A DNA stretch of 64,000 nucleotides from Agriotes lineatus (taxonomy: Eukaryota > Arthropoda > Insecta > Coleoptera > Elateridae). The position numbers and the translations under genes were made by a program. The stretch covers positions 89,731 to 153,730 of the forward strand of contig CALNHX010003285.1 in the NCBI GenBank assembly GCA_940337035.1, in the 5' to 3' direction. The notes under the pieces were generated by a model, which searched no databases, was not told where the DNA came from, and saw only the letters and a list, made by a program, of their open reading frames with translations. The first letter of the stretch is position 1. Each line of letters starts with the position of its first letter. Below, piece after piece: positions 1 to 11,610 of the stretch.

Positions 1-1157
1 TGAGCTAAAATCAACTGAAACAGATTTTATCGAGAAATATGGGGGAATTCTCGATTCTATCACGGACTGTCCCGAGGAATCTTGCCGGGCAAAATCCTCT
101 GTCCAGGGGGGGCTTACAGAAATTGGTGAGTTCTAAATTTCTAACAGCTCTTCTTCCTATATTTCAATGATACTTGAAACGAAACACTTCCGGTTTAGCT
201 TCGGGCGGATACCGATTCAGAGCATAACGGTTTAGTGCCACTCCTGGCGTATAAATTATCATGGAACCTGATTATATCGAGAATTCTATAAGTTGTAGAG
301 TTTTTTAAGAACAAGTTTGCAGATACGGGAACTATTGGATATTTTCAAAAACTGTTACTCGGTTAGAAATTAATATCGTGCATTCATCAGTTGTCTTGCC
401 TTTCGGAAATATCTGTGTTTGAAATCCGGCTTTCATGAACTGTTATAATAATAGTAATGCGGTATACTATTGCATAAGAGCTACATTGGATTTCTCACAG
501 ATGCTTTGAAAATGATATTTGCAACTTTCGGGCGTAAAGTTCATACTTTCCCCCAGCACCACAGCGTAGAGCGATACTGTTTTGAACTCGAACGAAAATA
601 GCTGTCTTTGACCCCATCTCGTTTGTGACAATTTTCGATCTCGAGCTCCAAAGTATCAGATTCTGCCCTGCATCGCGGAGCGACAGTACGCAAGAACTTT
701 ATGTCCGAAATGTCTAAAAGCACTGTATGCATCTCGGACTGAGCCCCATTTTTATTCCGTACGCCATTATATTGCCACTCTGAACGATCTTTACATCTTT
801 CCAGGGGAGATAATCATCTTCGAAGTGAATAATGAGGACGAGAGTTCCAAAGAAGTGTCGATTAAACAAATTCCAAAAAAAATAAATAATCCGTTAACTA
901 ATGAGCTAGAACTGCTCTTGCTGGGCGTGTGCTGCTTGAAAACGGGAAAAAGTTTGCGAAAAAATCCACAGGCATCATTACTTAACCGAAATTCAGAGAT
1001 GAGTCATTATACTGCGTTAATTCATCGGTGGGCGTCAAGTACGTGGAAAGAAATCGATGACCTACCCAACAGCGCAAAGAATATTACAAGGAAAGAAACG
1101 CATAGAATAGTCCCTCGTCTACTGATTTATATTAACCTGAGCGCCCAAAGTCAATAA
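1..1157 (+). CDS. 3' end of an unrecognised protein gene (two exons)
   Basis: Two exons are visible. The first runs from the window edge to 125 and reads open in frame 2 (ELKSTETDFIEKYGG...). It ends at a good GTGAGT donor. The second, 805-1157, follows a CTTTCCAG acceptor and ends in TAA. The phases fit: the first exon leaves one base and the second supplies two, giving one frame of about 159 codons. The C-terminal part is mixed acidic and basic, with a hydrophobic LLLLGVCCL patch about 40 residues into the last exon and no domain I recognise. The N-terminal part lies outside the window, so the family cannot be named. A (AAT)n run follows the stop. The exon pairing is seen in the sequence; that the gene is functional is inferred. 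Confidence 0.5.
126..804 (+). other. Intron of the first gene
   Basis: This 679-bp interval lies between the GTGAGT donor and the CTTTCCAG acceptor. A short reverse-strand reading frame inside it has no recognisable content. I see nothing else in it. Confidence 0.45.
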
Positions 1158-1175
1158 CGAGAAAGAACTCTAGAT

Positions 1176-1200
1176 CAATAATAATAATAATAATAATAAT
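1176..1200. repeat. (AAT)n microsatellite
   Basis: About eight AAT units lie just downstream of the first gene's stop codon. Confidence 0.9.
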
Positions 1201-1295
1201 CTCTTTATTTAGCACGTATTTAATATAAACGGGGCTGCGCGCGCTATTGCGCGGTCTATTCTATTCAATTTACCACCATTTTTAAGCTTATTACG

Positions 1296-2390
1296 TTGGG
1301 CCATTTAAAGGGGGTTCACTGGGCTCCGTCCCTCTCCAAGGGGGCCCTCGCGGCTCCAGGGGTTTCGCCCGTCTCTAAAGGGGCCCTCGGGACTTCGCCC
1401 CTCTCCAAAGGGGCCCTTGGAACTCCGCCCCTCTCCAAGGGGACCCTCGGGACTCGGCCCCTCTCCAAGGAGGCGCTCGGGGCTTCGCCCCTCTTCAAGG
1501 GAGCCATCGGGGCTCCGCCCCTCTCCAAGGGGCCCTTGGGACACCGCTTCTCTTCAAGGGGGCCTTCGGGACTTCGGCCCTTTCCAAGGGGGCCCTCGGG
1601 ACTTCGCCCCTCTCCAAGGGGCCCTTGGGACTCCGCCCCTCTCCAAGGGGCCCCTCTTCAAGGGGGCCTTCGGGACTTCGCCCCTCTCCAAGGGGGCCCT
1701 CGGGACTCGGCCCCTCTCCAAGGGGGCCTTCGGGACTTCGCCCCTCTCCAAGGGGGCCCTCGGGACTTCGCCCCTCTCCAAGGGGGCTCTTGAGACTCCG
1801 CCCCAGTCCAAGGGGGCCCTTGGCGCTCGGCACCTCTCCAAGGGGGCCCCGGGACTTCGCCCCTCTCCAAGGGAGCCATCGGGGCTCCGCCCCTCTCCAA
1901 GGGGCCCTTCGGGATTTCGCCCCTCTCCAAGGGAGCCATCGGGGCTCCGCCCCTCTCCAAGGGGGCCTTCGGGACTTCGCCCCTCTCCAAGGGGGCCCTC
2001 GGGACTTTGCCCCTCTCCAAGGAGGCTCTTGAGACTCCGCCCCTCTCCAAGGGGGACCTTGGCGCTCGGCACCTCTCCAAGGGGGCCCCGGGACTTCGCC
2101 CTTCTCCAAGGGAGCCATCGGGGCTCCGCCCCTTTCCAAGGGGCCCTTGGGACTCCGCTTCTCTTCAAGCGGGCCTTCGGGACTTCGCCCCTCTCCAAGG
2201 GAGCTCTTGAGACTCCGCCCCTCTCCAAGGGGGCCCTTGGCGCTCGGCACCTCTCCAAGGGGGCCCCCGGGACTTCGCCCTTCTCCAAGGGAGCCATCGG
2301 GGCTCCGCTCCTCTCCAAGGGACCCTGGGGGCTCCGCTCCTCTCCAGGGGGACACTCGGGGCTCCGCCCCGGTCGCGAAATCGAGGCGAC
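1296..2390. repeat. GC-rich 30-bp minisatellite, roughly 35 units
   Basis: A 30-bp unit is repeated head to tail for about 1.1 kb. It has a CCCTCTCCAAGGGG-type core followed by a CCCTYGGGACTYCG-type half. Some units are one or two bases short, so the phase slips between blocks. Because the period is a multiple of three and stop codons are scarce, long reading frames open in several frames on both strands with a 10-residue period (GALGTSPLSK on +, GEGRSPEGPL on -). These frames look like by-products of the repeat; none has a distinctive start, splice site or non-repeat domain. The array is strongly GC-rich in AT-rich surroundings. Confidence 0.9.
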
Positions 2391-2789
2391 GGTGAAATGC
2401 ATGTAAACGCGAATGGGGGACATCGCGTCTGCAATTGTCGTGACACACACGTTTGGATCGTTCTCCTTTATTTATATGATGTACATATAAATTAGACGCC
2501 TAAAAAAAAGAGAGGGCCATTTCACGGCATACAAAAAAAACTATGAGTATTTCATATAATTTTAAACACCACTAACTGCATATGCAGGTGTGTGGCGAGT
2601 ACTGTACATTACGAGCCCTCGCCGCAACAGTCCGCCCCATCCACGCTCCAATGCTGAGGCTCTAATGCAAAAACCCCAAACAACGACATTAAAACGCACA
2701 CAGGACGAACTACTACGACGAGGGACCCGCAGAAGTAGGTATATAAGGTGCCCCGAGGTGACCTTCACAAATTTTAATTATTCTAATAC
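2391..2789. other. Non-coding spacer between minisatellite and LINE
   Basis: No gene is recognised. A short TATATAAGG sequence lies near 2740, close to the 3' end of the adjacent LINE. Without a transcript I do not call it a promoter. Confidence 0.4.
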
Positions 2790-2810
2790 ATATTTACTTT
2801 TGTCAAGTAC

Positions 2811-5809
2811 TTAGTTAATGAAAACATTATCAACGTTTTTCAGAAATAATTTACACAATTTATTATAATTTCTATTGTTCAGTTGAATATTATTGTCCGA
2901 AATATATTTTTTAAACTGATTAAAAATTTTTGGTAAGTAGTAATGGAAGCTACTCTGCCCCACACTTTTATTTGTTTTTATTGGAATAGCATCAGTTTTA
3001 TTTCTTGTATTATAGGTATGATTATGTTTGTTAACAATTGTAGGATTTTTTCCTACGTGTTTTAGAATCGCATTATAAAATAATTTATTTACTGTTAAAA
3101 CTTGACTATCCTGAAACAATTGCCGAGTCGGGTATAGCAATGGTTTGCGCAACATTATTTTTAATATATATTTTTGTAATACACTAACTCTTCCAATACG
3201 TTGACCTGTTGCACCACCCCAGCCAATAATTCCGTATGAAATGACTGACTGAACTAATGCATAGTAGAAGCTGTATAATTGTTTCAATGATAGTATATCT
3301 CGTAATCTTTTAAACATATATATTAATTTTCTAAGTTTGCAGCATACATTATAAATATGTGAATCCCATCTCATATGCTGATCAACAGTAATGCCCAAAT
3401 ATTTTACAGATGTTGCTTTTTTAATCTTAATATTACATAGACAATTACCAGGATCACAGTTACTACAAGACACAGAGATTTGAGTAAAAATTGGTTGCTT
3501 AACTTCTTGCAATGTAAAAGTTAAGAAATTACTTTTATTATAATTTAGAGTTAAAATATTTAAATCCAGCCATTTTTAATAGTATCAAGATCATGCATTG
3601 CCGCCTCCCTAACCTCGCCCCACGATTCACCCTCCACTACCAAAGCGGTGTCATCAGCATAGGCAATTATTTTACCTCTTATTTTTGAATATTTTAACAG
3701 ATCGTTTATGTAGATCACAAACAACAATGGTCCGAGAACTGTTCCCTGTGGTACACCACAAGTTACAGTTACAGTTGAACTTCGACACTCTTGTAATTTA
3801 ACCAATTGTTTCCGTTCTGATAAATAGCTTTTGAATAAGTTTAAAGGTATGCCTCTAATACCGTATTTTTCCAATTTTAATAGCAGAATACTGTGGTTTA
3901 CAGTATCAAAAGCTTTGGCAAGGTCAAGGAATACAGCAATGCACGGCCTCGAATTATCAAGAGCATTGTAAATCTCAGAGCACAGGGATGAAATGGCATC
4001 ATCTGTAGATTTGTTTTTAAAAAAACCAAATTGACGTTTTGATAGGACATTAATATTGTCTAAAAAATGCAGTAGTCTTACTTTGATTAATTTTTCTAAT
4101 ACTTTAGAAATAGCAGATAAAAGTGATATAGGACGATAATTGTTAACATCGTTTTTATCACCTCCCTTGTAAACTGGAATCACAGCAGCCGTTTTTAAAG
4201 ATTTTGGGAAATATCCCTGTGAGAAGCAATTATTAAAGATAGTAGATAACGGTATGCTAATTACGGGAGCAGTACATTTTAATGTTTCAGAAGTTATGTT
4301 ATCGATTCCAGGAGACTTGTTGTTTTTTAAATTGTGTATGATGTTAGCAATTTCATTTGGGGTAGTTGGGTTTAAAAAAAAGCTCCTTCCGCTCAGTGGA
4401 ATTTCATTAATCATAGAGTTCGTGTCGGATTGATTATTTATAATTTTATCTGATAAATTTTTACTAACATTTACAAAATGGTTATTAAATTGAGAGGCAG
4501 TATCATTTTTAGAATTAAATGTTTTTCCATCGACTTTTAGAGAAGTGACACTTTCCTTTTGACTACTAACATTTAAACACTCTTTAGCTAAATTCCAAAT
4601 TTTTCGCGAATTATTTTGACAAGTATGAAGTTGATTTTTATAATATGTGTTCTTTGTTTGGTGAATGAGTGAATTAATAGTTCGTTTATATCGTAAGTAA
4701 GTTATTCTGATGGCTTGATTTTCAGGATTTAAACGATACTGTTTGTATAGATCATCTCTAATACTTATTGATCTAACTATACCATTAGTGATCCATGGTT
4801 TTCTCTTAGAATTTTTATTGTTAAATACTTTATTATAAGTACATTTATATATTTGTTTGTGCAATAACTGCACCAAGTTATCCATACACTTGTCGATATC
4901 TCCATTAATAACAAAATCCCAGTCTACCGTTTGGAGATTTTGCGTTAATTTTTTATAATTAATAATTTTTAATGTCCTCACAGAACTACTTGGCTCTTTT
5001 TTCAAATCAGTGTGTGTATTTTGAAATTTTAAATGCAAAGAGATGGGATCGTGATCGGTAATTTTTGATTTTAGAACTAACGGGAATATATAGTTGCTGT
5101 GAATGTTAGTTTTTACAAAAATATGGTCTAAGCAAGCTTTTTCTCGTGTCGGCAAATTTATACACGATTGAAACCCATGTCGACTAAGTGTATCAAGGTA
5201 GTCTTGTACATTTCTATCCTGAGCATCTAATAGATCAAAATTTATATCACCAGCTATAATTTCATTTGCAAATTTACAAGATCGTGTTATATACTCATTA
5301 AGTTCAAATATAAAATTTATAGCTGAATAAGACGGGGGTCTATAAACTGATGTAATTCCGTATCGTAAATTATTAAGAACAAACTCAATTCTTAGTAACT
5401 TATAATTACCGTTAACATTTAAATCAATTAATTGGATTGTGGTGGGCAAAGAACTTTTAACAAAAACTACTACACCATCATTTTGAACATATGAACTGTT
5501 ATTGTAATAAGTGAAATATCCTTCCAAATTAAAGCAATTTATATTTTCAACATTCCAAGTTTCACTTAAGACTATAATATCAAATTGGAATTTACATTCA
5601 CTTAATAAAACTTGTAACTCATCGAAATTTTTTGATATGCTTCGTATATTTGAATGGAATAAATTGAGCGATTGTTTATTTTCCGTAAAGTTGTTGACTT
5701 GTGTGCTAAAATCTTTTAAATCAATTGCAGTATTTGTAGCAATATCTTCGACATTAACATAATTGAAAAAAATATCCTCGTTCTTGGGTTCCATTACTAA
5801 ACAAGACAA
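2811..5809 (-). mobile_element. CR1-like non-LTR retrotransposon ORF2, one frameshift
   Basis: The main frame (5809 to 3560, 749 codons) has an endonuclease/exonuclease/phosphatase domain in its first ~230 residues (HSNIRSISKNFDEL, then IVLSETW, then AGDINFD and DHIFV). A reverse transcriptase follows, with NYRPISLLSAISKVLEK, FLDLAKAFDTVNH, GVPQGTVLGPLLF and AYADDTA. The last ~230 residues continue in another frame at 3512-2811 (YLGITVDQHMRWDSHI, VISYGIIGWGG). One indel in or next to the A-run at 3573-3577 (T on +) separates them; across it the second frame reads straight into KWLDLN. No upstream gag-like ORF1 is present, so the copy is 5'-truncated. Clade placement (CR1/Jockey group) is from motif flavour only. 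Apart from the single shift the copy is open, which suggests recent insertion. Confidence 0.88.
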
Positions 5810-5820
5810 AATAATATGAA

Positions 5821-6912
5821 TTTATTGTTCAAAGATAAGAAACATACCCAAAAACCAATGTTTTTCTACTGATTAACCGGCATCTTCCTGTCCAAGTCGT
5901 CCTCCCCATGAATCCTCACACTAAATATTATCTTTTATTATTTTCTTTTAAGTTGTATATCTTTTTCCGATTTATGTAATAAATAATAAATACAATTATT
6001 CCTTTGCGTAGGCTGTTTATGTTTTGATGACAATCATGTAATCATGGTAATTGAAGAAATGCTTCCTTCATCTTCAAACAGTTCTTAAAGACTTTGTAAC
6101 AATTTCTATTATAAGAATCCATATACTCGACAATTCCACGGAAATAATAAAATCAGAAGTGAACAATACCAAGCGTTGTCAGACAAACTTACTCAGGCGA
6201 CCATGGCTGAACCTTCCGACCACATGCCGTCATGAGGGGCATGTCCATGGTTCGCACATATAGCTGACCATTTTAGGTACTTATATATGGAAATTTCCCC
6301 TCAAAGCAGCGGTTTTTTCTTTAAAAAAATGACGGGGACCAGCCGGTTAAATTAAAAAAATGACACCTTGGCATCTATAGAGTGCACAAACAAAAAACTT
6401 GGAACATGTTTATGTATGTAGAAAAGTATTGCACTCCTCAAATGTGACCATAGTTGTGCAATTCACCTTATTCTCGATATCCTTAATCAGCACAGGCTTA
6501 GAACTGTGTCCTGATTACCACCTAAGACTGGATGGTCTCGCGAGATACACTCTATAAACATGTTCTATATTAACAATTTCAGCAAGAGGTACATGAAGGG
6601 GTACTTGGCCTGGTTGATTGGTTGAATAACTCAGTACATTAGGGAACGGTGTAGGAAAGATTGAGTATGTGAGTGAGTAAAAGAGAAAAATGAACATATA
6701 GTTCCAATCATCAAGTCGCATCAACGAGAGAATGCGTCTGTAATAATATTAATGAACACAGGCAGTATGCTAGGTTTGCGCAAATAACGAAGGGCTGTTT
6801 GTATTGAGAAGGGAATAGTCCCGTGGCACAAGATGTCCCTTGGGGATTCACATATTTACCGAAATAATTAACAAAGGTCAAGGCCGTGCCACTCCCCCCC
6901 TCCCCCCATCAA
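5821..6912. other. No gene recognised
   Basis: About 1.1 kb of AT-rich sequence without coding content I can support. A poly-C/CT tract lies at 6893-6908. Short frames on both strands lack recognisable motifs. Confidence 0.4.
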
Positions 6913-7172
6913 ACTAGCCGGGTCCGAGCTTGTGCCGCTACAATTTAAATTTAAGGTAGCAGTTTCGCGTTTTTCTCGGAACTAGTAAGGGCTACAAAAA
7001 TGGGACCTACGTAACAAAAAAGCTACAAAAAAGTTACAAAAAACTAGCCGGGCCCGAGCTTGTGCCGCTACAATTAATATTTAAGCTAGCAGTTTCGCGT
7101 TTTTCTCGGAACTGGTAGAGGCTACAAAAGTGAGACTAGCGTAACAAAAAAGCTTCAAAAAAGCTTCAAATG
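6913..7172. repeat. 130-bp direct tandem duplication
   Basis: Two copies, starting at 6913 and 7043, share ACTAGCCGGGYCCGAGCTTG at the start and GCAGTTTCGCGTTTTTCTCG in the middle. Both end in tracts of A-rich GCTACAAAAAAG/GCTTCAAAAAAG. The period is 130 bp and divergence is low. No coding content. Confidence 0.85.
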
Positions 7173-7499
7173 ACCTGCTAAGGCTGATATGGTGCTGCCG
7201 CCAAGTGCCTGCTAGCTTAATAGCGTTACCCTTGATGCAAATAGCGGGTTAGCCATGCTAAGTATTCATCGTCAATGGGTTTTCGCAAACAAGGAGCAAT
7301 TAGTGGCAATTGTAATTTAAAAAAATGCAACTAATCCTCGCAAACTATAGTTCAAATTTTTTTTTTAAATAAATGTTCGCCGTTCTTCCTTATTGGCGCC
7401 CCCTCCCATGACCCCCATGACCCCCCCCGTGAAAAAGTTTGAATTCAGACAGCTGTCCCCCCTTCTGTTTTGAGCCGGATACGCCCCTGCCAACGAGTC

Positions 7500-9019
7500 T
7501 TCCGTTTGGTCGAGTAGTGCGTAACCATCTTATCCATGCAATCAACGCCACCTTTTCCAGAGTTATAGTACTGTATAATTTCCGGTTTTTACTTCGGGCC
7601 ACTCACATCTGTTGTACTATGCATGGTGGACAATAATATTACAGGTTTGTTGGGTTTCGGCACGTAAGATACTGTCGTAACTTTGTCATCGCCAAATCCG
7701 AAAATGGATGAAGCTGTTTCTCTTGTTTTATGTGCCAACATCTCAGATGGAATATATCGCTTGTTTTTTTTTCAGCGTTCCAACTATCGAGAGTCCCCAT
7801 GACAACAATAGCCGTGCCAGAGGAAGCGTGGTGAAAAAGTTGTCCATTACAAAATTTCGACCAGTGTTCTTATACCTGTAGCATAGATCTTTCACTACTC
7901 GCTCCCCTTGGTTTTGCTCCCGACCTTCAGACGATTTTCCTGTATATATTTGTCCAGTGAGCGGATAAGAGTTTGACGAGTCACGCACTCACCAAATCTT
8001 TATACCATATTTTGCCGGTTTTGCTGGCATGTATTGGGTGAATCTTGTTCTCCCTCCGTAAGGGAATAATTTTTCGTCGACTCTTAAGACATTCCGATGG
8101 CACGTAGTGTGCTCTCAAGTTGTCGTTCAATAAAAGCCACAGTTCTGAGATAGCAGCTGCCTTGTCGCTGTCCAACCGTTGTGGCCTTGTATTGACATTG
8201 TCGAATCTCAGATATCTAGTAATAGCCCAAAATCTATTGATTGCCATTGTAGCGCGATATAATGGGTACGCGTCAATTTTCCATCTTCAGAGCTAGAATG
8301 ACGTACACCGGCTGTAATCAAGATACCCAGATAACCATCGAACTCTTCTTCTGTAAGCTGCTTCCACATTTTGTGGGGCTTCCCTGGATTTGAGTTATTC
8401 CACTCAGAGTATACAGCATTAACCTTCCGATTAGTTTCTTTGATAATAATATTGGACATCACTTGGTTGAAAATGCACCTGAATGTATCCCTCACAGAAA
8501 CATGTTGTGTAGATCTTGATGTTCCACTTTTCTGGCGTAGAATATTTTATGTAGGTGTTTGATGACCGGTAGGAGCTGTAAATTTCCACACGGTGTCATC
8601 TTTACTGCGTAATACATTATCAACGAAATCAGTTTCCTCGTCACTATTTTCATCGCCGGATTCTTCGTCATCATCATCAATTTCTTCTTCAGTATCGGGA
8701 TCAGCGTAAACATCCTCTACATCTGAGTCATCTACTTGTAGAGATTCAGAACTCAAGGTTGGAATCAGCAGTTCGTCGTCAGATAACTCGGGGTCATCTG
8801 CGACTGTCTCATAGATGTCATTATCTCCATCACTATCACATTCATCAACCAACCTGCTCATATGAGCAATTTGTTGCTCATAAGTCAAGCTATAAATATA
8901 AACAAAACAAAAATAAATAAATTGCACATCGTACAAATCATTTATTCTACTTATACTGAAAAAGTAAAGTCTTACCGCCTAAATTCTGCAGCTGATAGAT
9001 CGCGTACGTTGTCCGACAT
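7500..9019 (-). pseudogene. piggyBac-type transposase, decayed
   Basis: Reading right to left, a small first exon (9019-8976, MSDNVRDLSAAEFR) ends at a GTAAG donor. After an 86-bp intron the frame resumes at 8889 with an acidic N-terminal region rich in D and E. The DDE domain follows: EEFDGYLGILITAGV, INRFWAITRYLRFDN, SSNSYPLTGQIYTGK, then MDNFFTTLPLARLL and GWDCMDK-like GGVDCMDKM near 7560. Breaks are a TAA at 8547-8549 in otherwise continuous frame, a frameshift near 8255, another near 8000, and more near 7590. Similarity stops after KRKTRW at about 7500, where CAGGGGCG-type sequence resembling another transposon end begins. The family is clear; the copy cannot be active. Confidence 0.85.
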
Positions 9020-9219
9020 TACAGGAACCCTATGCACAATGAAAACAAACTATCCACACTATTTAGTAAACTAAACTCGACTGAACTGAAAATCCAAATA
9101 CATAGCTTAACGATGTGTCATTGCGCAACATTCTACAGCGCCACTGTACCTAATATAACTACAAGGAGCCTGTAAATGCGTAGTGGTACCCGGGGACCTC
9201 GCCGTAGGGCAACGTATTT

Positions 9220-9248
9220 TACACCCGTGCCGTGTGGAAGAAGGTTAA
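9220..9248. repeat. Surviving piggyBac terminus with TTAA
   Basis: The 5' side of the piggyBac copy ends in CCGTGTGGAAGAAGG followed by TTAA (9245-9248), the target sequence of piggyBac elements. On the element strand this reads TTAA then CCTTCTTCCACACGG. I found no matching inverted end on the other side, which fits truncation at about 7.5 kb. Confidence 0.6.
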
Positions 9249-9276
9249 ATTATTGTCGAAATATGTATACTTAATA

Positions 9277-9603
9277 GGTTATTCAAAAGTAGGTTACATT
9301 TTGAAATAGCCACAAGTTTTCCAAAACTCAAAGGCAAATGAAAAACACATTTGTATTTGTAAAGCAATGGGATGTTCATCGATCACATCTTTTAGTTTTG
9401 GTTGTCGTGGTTTGTTGATAATCTTTCAAAAGTAATTTTTTTGCTTATTGAATTATTAAATAACTCATAATTTGCTTGTTTTAAAAAGGTTTTGACTTGA
9501 CACGTTAGAATCGGTTTTATTCAGTGTTATTATGAATGCACAAGAAGTTTAACAAATTAATGGTATTGTGGTATTTCAAAATGTAACTTACTTTTGGGCA
9601 ACC
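9277..9603. mobile_element. Short MITE with ~33-bp inverted ends
   Basis: GGTTATTCAAAAGTAGGTTAC at 9277 is repeated in inverse orientation at about 9570-9603, with the match continuing through CATTTTGAAATA. The interior has no coding content. The target duplication is unclear. Confidence 0.6.
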
Positions 9604-10139
9604 TTACATTATGGTCTCCACAACATTCTTCACCATAAAATCTATGAACCTGTTTCTCAAAACTTTACTTATGTAGGTCGAACCATTTCTGCATAAGTAC
9701 GTCCAATTGTCCAGCTTTTATTACTTCAAAAATTTTACAAAGCTTTTAGCACAAAAATGTGTTGCTTTAAACTCAGTAAACATTTAAAACGACTCAAGAC
9801 ACGCCTCTAAAGATTTACTTCGTTACATACAATAGTGTTGTATGTTTACTTACACGAAAATCTCAACAATTTTAAACTATACCTAATAATTAATAATATT
9901 TGAGGGGTGAAACTTTTTCAAAATTCTTGTACACCTACTGTCACAGGTACCGTAGATTCGCCGCTCGTTAATAATAATTTTTTCCGATTAATCTTGTTTT
10001 ATTCACGTTTGACAAAAAATTAGCATGTTTTACTGGGAGTAGTAAAAAGTGACATTTTTCCTTATAGTAAAACAATATACTAGAGCCTAATACTCTCCGC
10101 GGGAAGTCTAAAGGAAGGCTAAAATTAAATAATTTTCGT
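9604..10139. other. No gene recognised
   Basis: AT-rich sequence without supported coding content. It precedes the broken zinc-finger gene and could hold its lost 5' part. Confidence 0.35.
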
Positions 10140-10240
10140 TTTTGTAGTTTAAAACTATTAACGAAAAAGTTCAGAATTGGTTGAAGACAACTACAATAGA
10201 AGAGGAAGACTATATTGTTGAATCGTACGTCAATACATAG

Positions 10241-10480
10241 GAAGATTTAATGGCTTTGCAACCGCCACAAGCGGTAATCGTAGACATGATTAACATTGGC
10301 TATGAACCAAGAATCAGTAGAAACAAGGATTTGAAGGTTTTACAACCAATTAAATCGCACGTCAATAAAGACGAAGATTTAATGCCTTTGCAACCGGTAA
10401 TCGTAGACATTATTAACATTGGTTATGAACCAAGCATCAATGGAAACGAGGATTTGACGGTTTTGCAACCAATTAATGCA
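10241..10480 (+). repeat. 132-bp in-frame internal duplication
   Basis: GAAGATTTAATG begins copies at 10241 and 10373. Each encodes a segment with VIVDMINIGYEP or VIVDIINIGYEP, followed by a V-LQPI motif. The period, 132 bp, keeps the frame, so the protein carried a 44-residue repeat. The linker differs: KD in copy 2 corresponds to a TAG-containing stretch before copy 1. Confidence 0.8.
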
Positions 10481-11610
10481 GACAATGGTATTTATCTATT
10501 TTTTAATACATTTCTTTTATTTCTTTAGATCTGCTTTAAATTAAGACTCTTAAAATTTCCTTATAGTTTTATCCGATAATAATGATGAGGAAAGCCATGA
10601 CGATCAAGTGAATGATCGCGATTGGCAGCCATTGATTGCGGATTTCACCAAGTCGGAATTTACAATCACTAGCGAAGAAGACATAATACCTGAAAACATT
10701 CTTGAAAAAGTAGATGATATGATCAAACCAAAGTATTATGGTGACAAGAACACATACAAAAAACATATTGTACGTTTTGTGAATCGTTCGTAACGTCGAA
10801 ACATTTTTCGAGACATTTACAACAAAAACACAAAGAAAAACCAACCGTCCAATTATTGCTGGATGCAAAAAGTAAGTCAACCTCTGGCATCGAGATACTC
10901 CTATTACATGTTTTATGTTTTCATATTTAATAGGCGCAAAAGACAAGAAACGTATAATAATGGCAATTAGAAACAAGGGAAACCTGAAACTAAAAAGAAG
11001 AAATGAAACGATCATTCCTAAAAAATGTACGAAAATATTTTCAGACAAAGTAAATGATTCTAACTACATGATATGTACAAACTGTAAAGCGTACTTTAGA
11101 AGCACGTATATAGTTAGACATCAAAAATGTTTTATTGCTAATACTGAGACTGACCGAAAAAATGATGCACATCCGAAAGTAGAATCGTTTATTCTGTCTT
11201 TACAGGGAGACTACCAGAATTACATAAAAAATGACACTTTAAGAATGGAACACGTAAAAAAATTGAGGTAAGTACGTTGTTTTTTATCCTCTTTCGTTTC
11301 TAAGGTGTTACTTAAGTAAAATACTAAGCTTGATCAAATTTTTATAAACTTTGCTATAGCCCACACCTCTTTCGAAAGTATATTCTTATGAAATACTAAT
11401 AAGTTGGACGACATCGGCAAAGCCGTAATATCGGATCCCACAATTTTGGAGTATGGCAGGCGCTATTTGCAAACAGCTAAGAATATAAAGAAACGAACCA
11501 CCGTCGCTCGCAATAAAATGCGAGAATACGCTCGTTTGTTAATTCAAGCTAAAAAACAAATACCAACAACTTCTCACTCTATTGTAACCATTCTTGGTTA
11601 GTATAGTATA

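Noticed and set aside
541..732. 63-codon minus-strand frame inside the first gene's intron
   Set aside because: No motif, no splice support, and it lies between matching donor and acceptor sites.
1296..2390. CRISPR-like array
   Set aside because: There are no unique spacers between the repeats, the unit is a continuous tandem minisatellite, and the genome is eukaryotic.
1305..2450. Several 80-329-codon frames on both strands over the minisatellite
   Set aside because: They are created by a stop-free 30-bp repeat and shift frame with unit length; no non-repeat domain or supported start is present.
2740..2765. TATATAAGG as a core promoter
   Set aside because: No start codon or transcript-like structure follows in a suitable frame; it lies next to a LINE 3' end in AT-rich DNA.
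10569..11048. 159-codon minus-strand hydrophobic frame
   Set aside because: It is the antisense of the zinc-finger gene exons, whose plus-strand frames carry recognisable fingers and splice sites.
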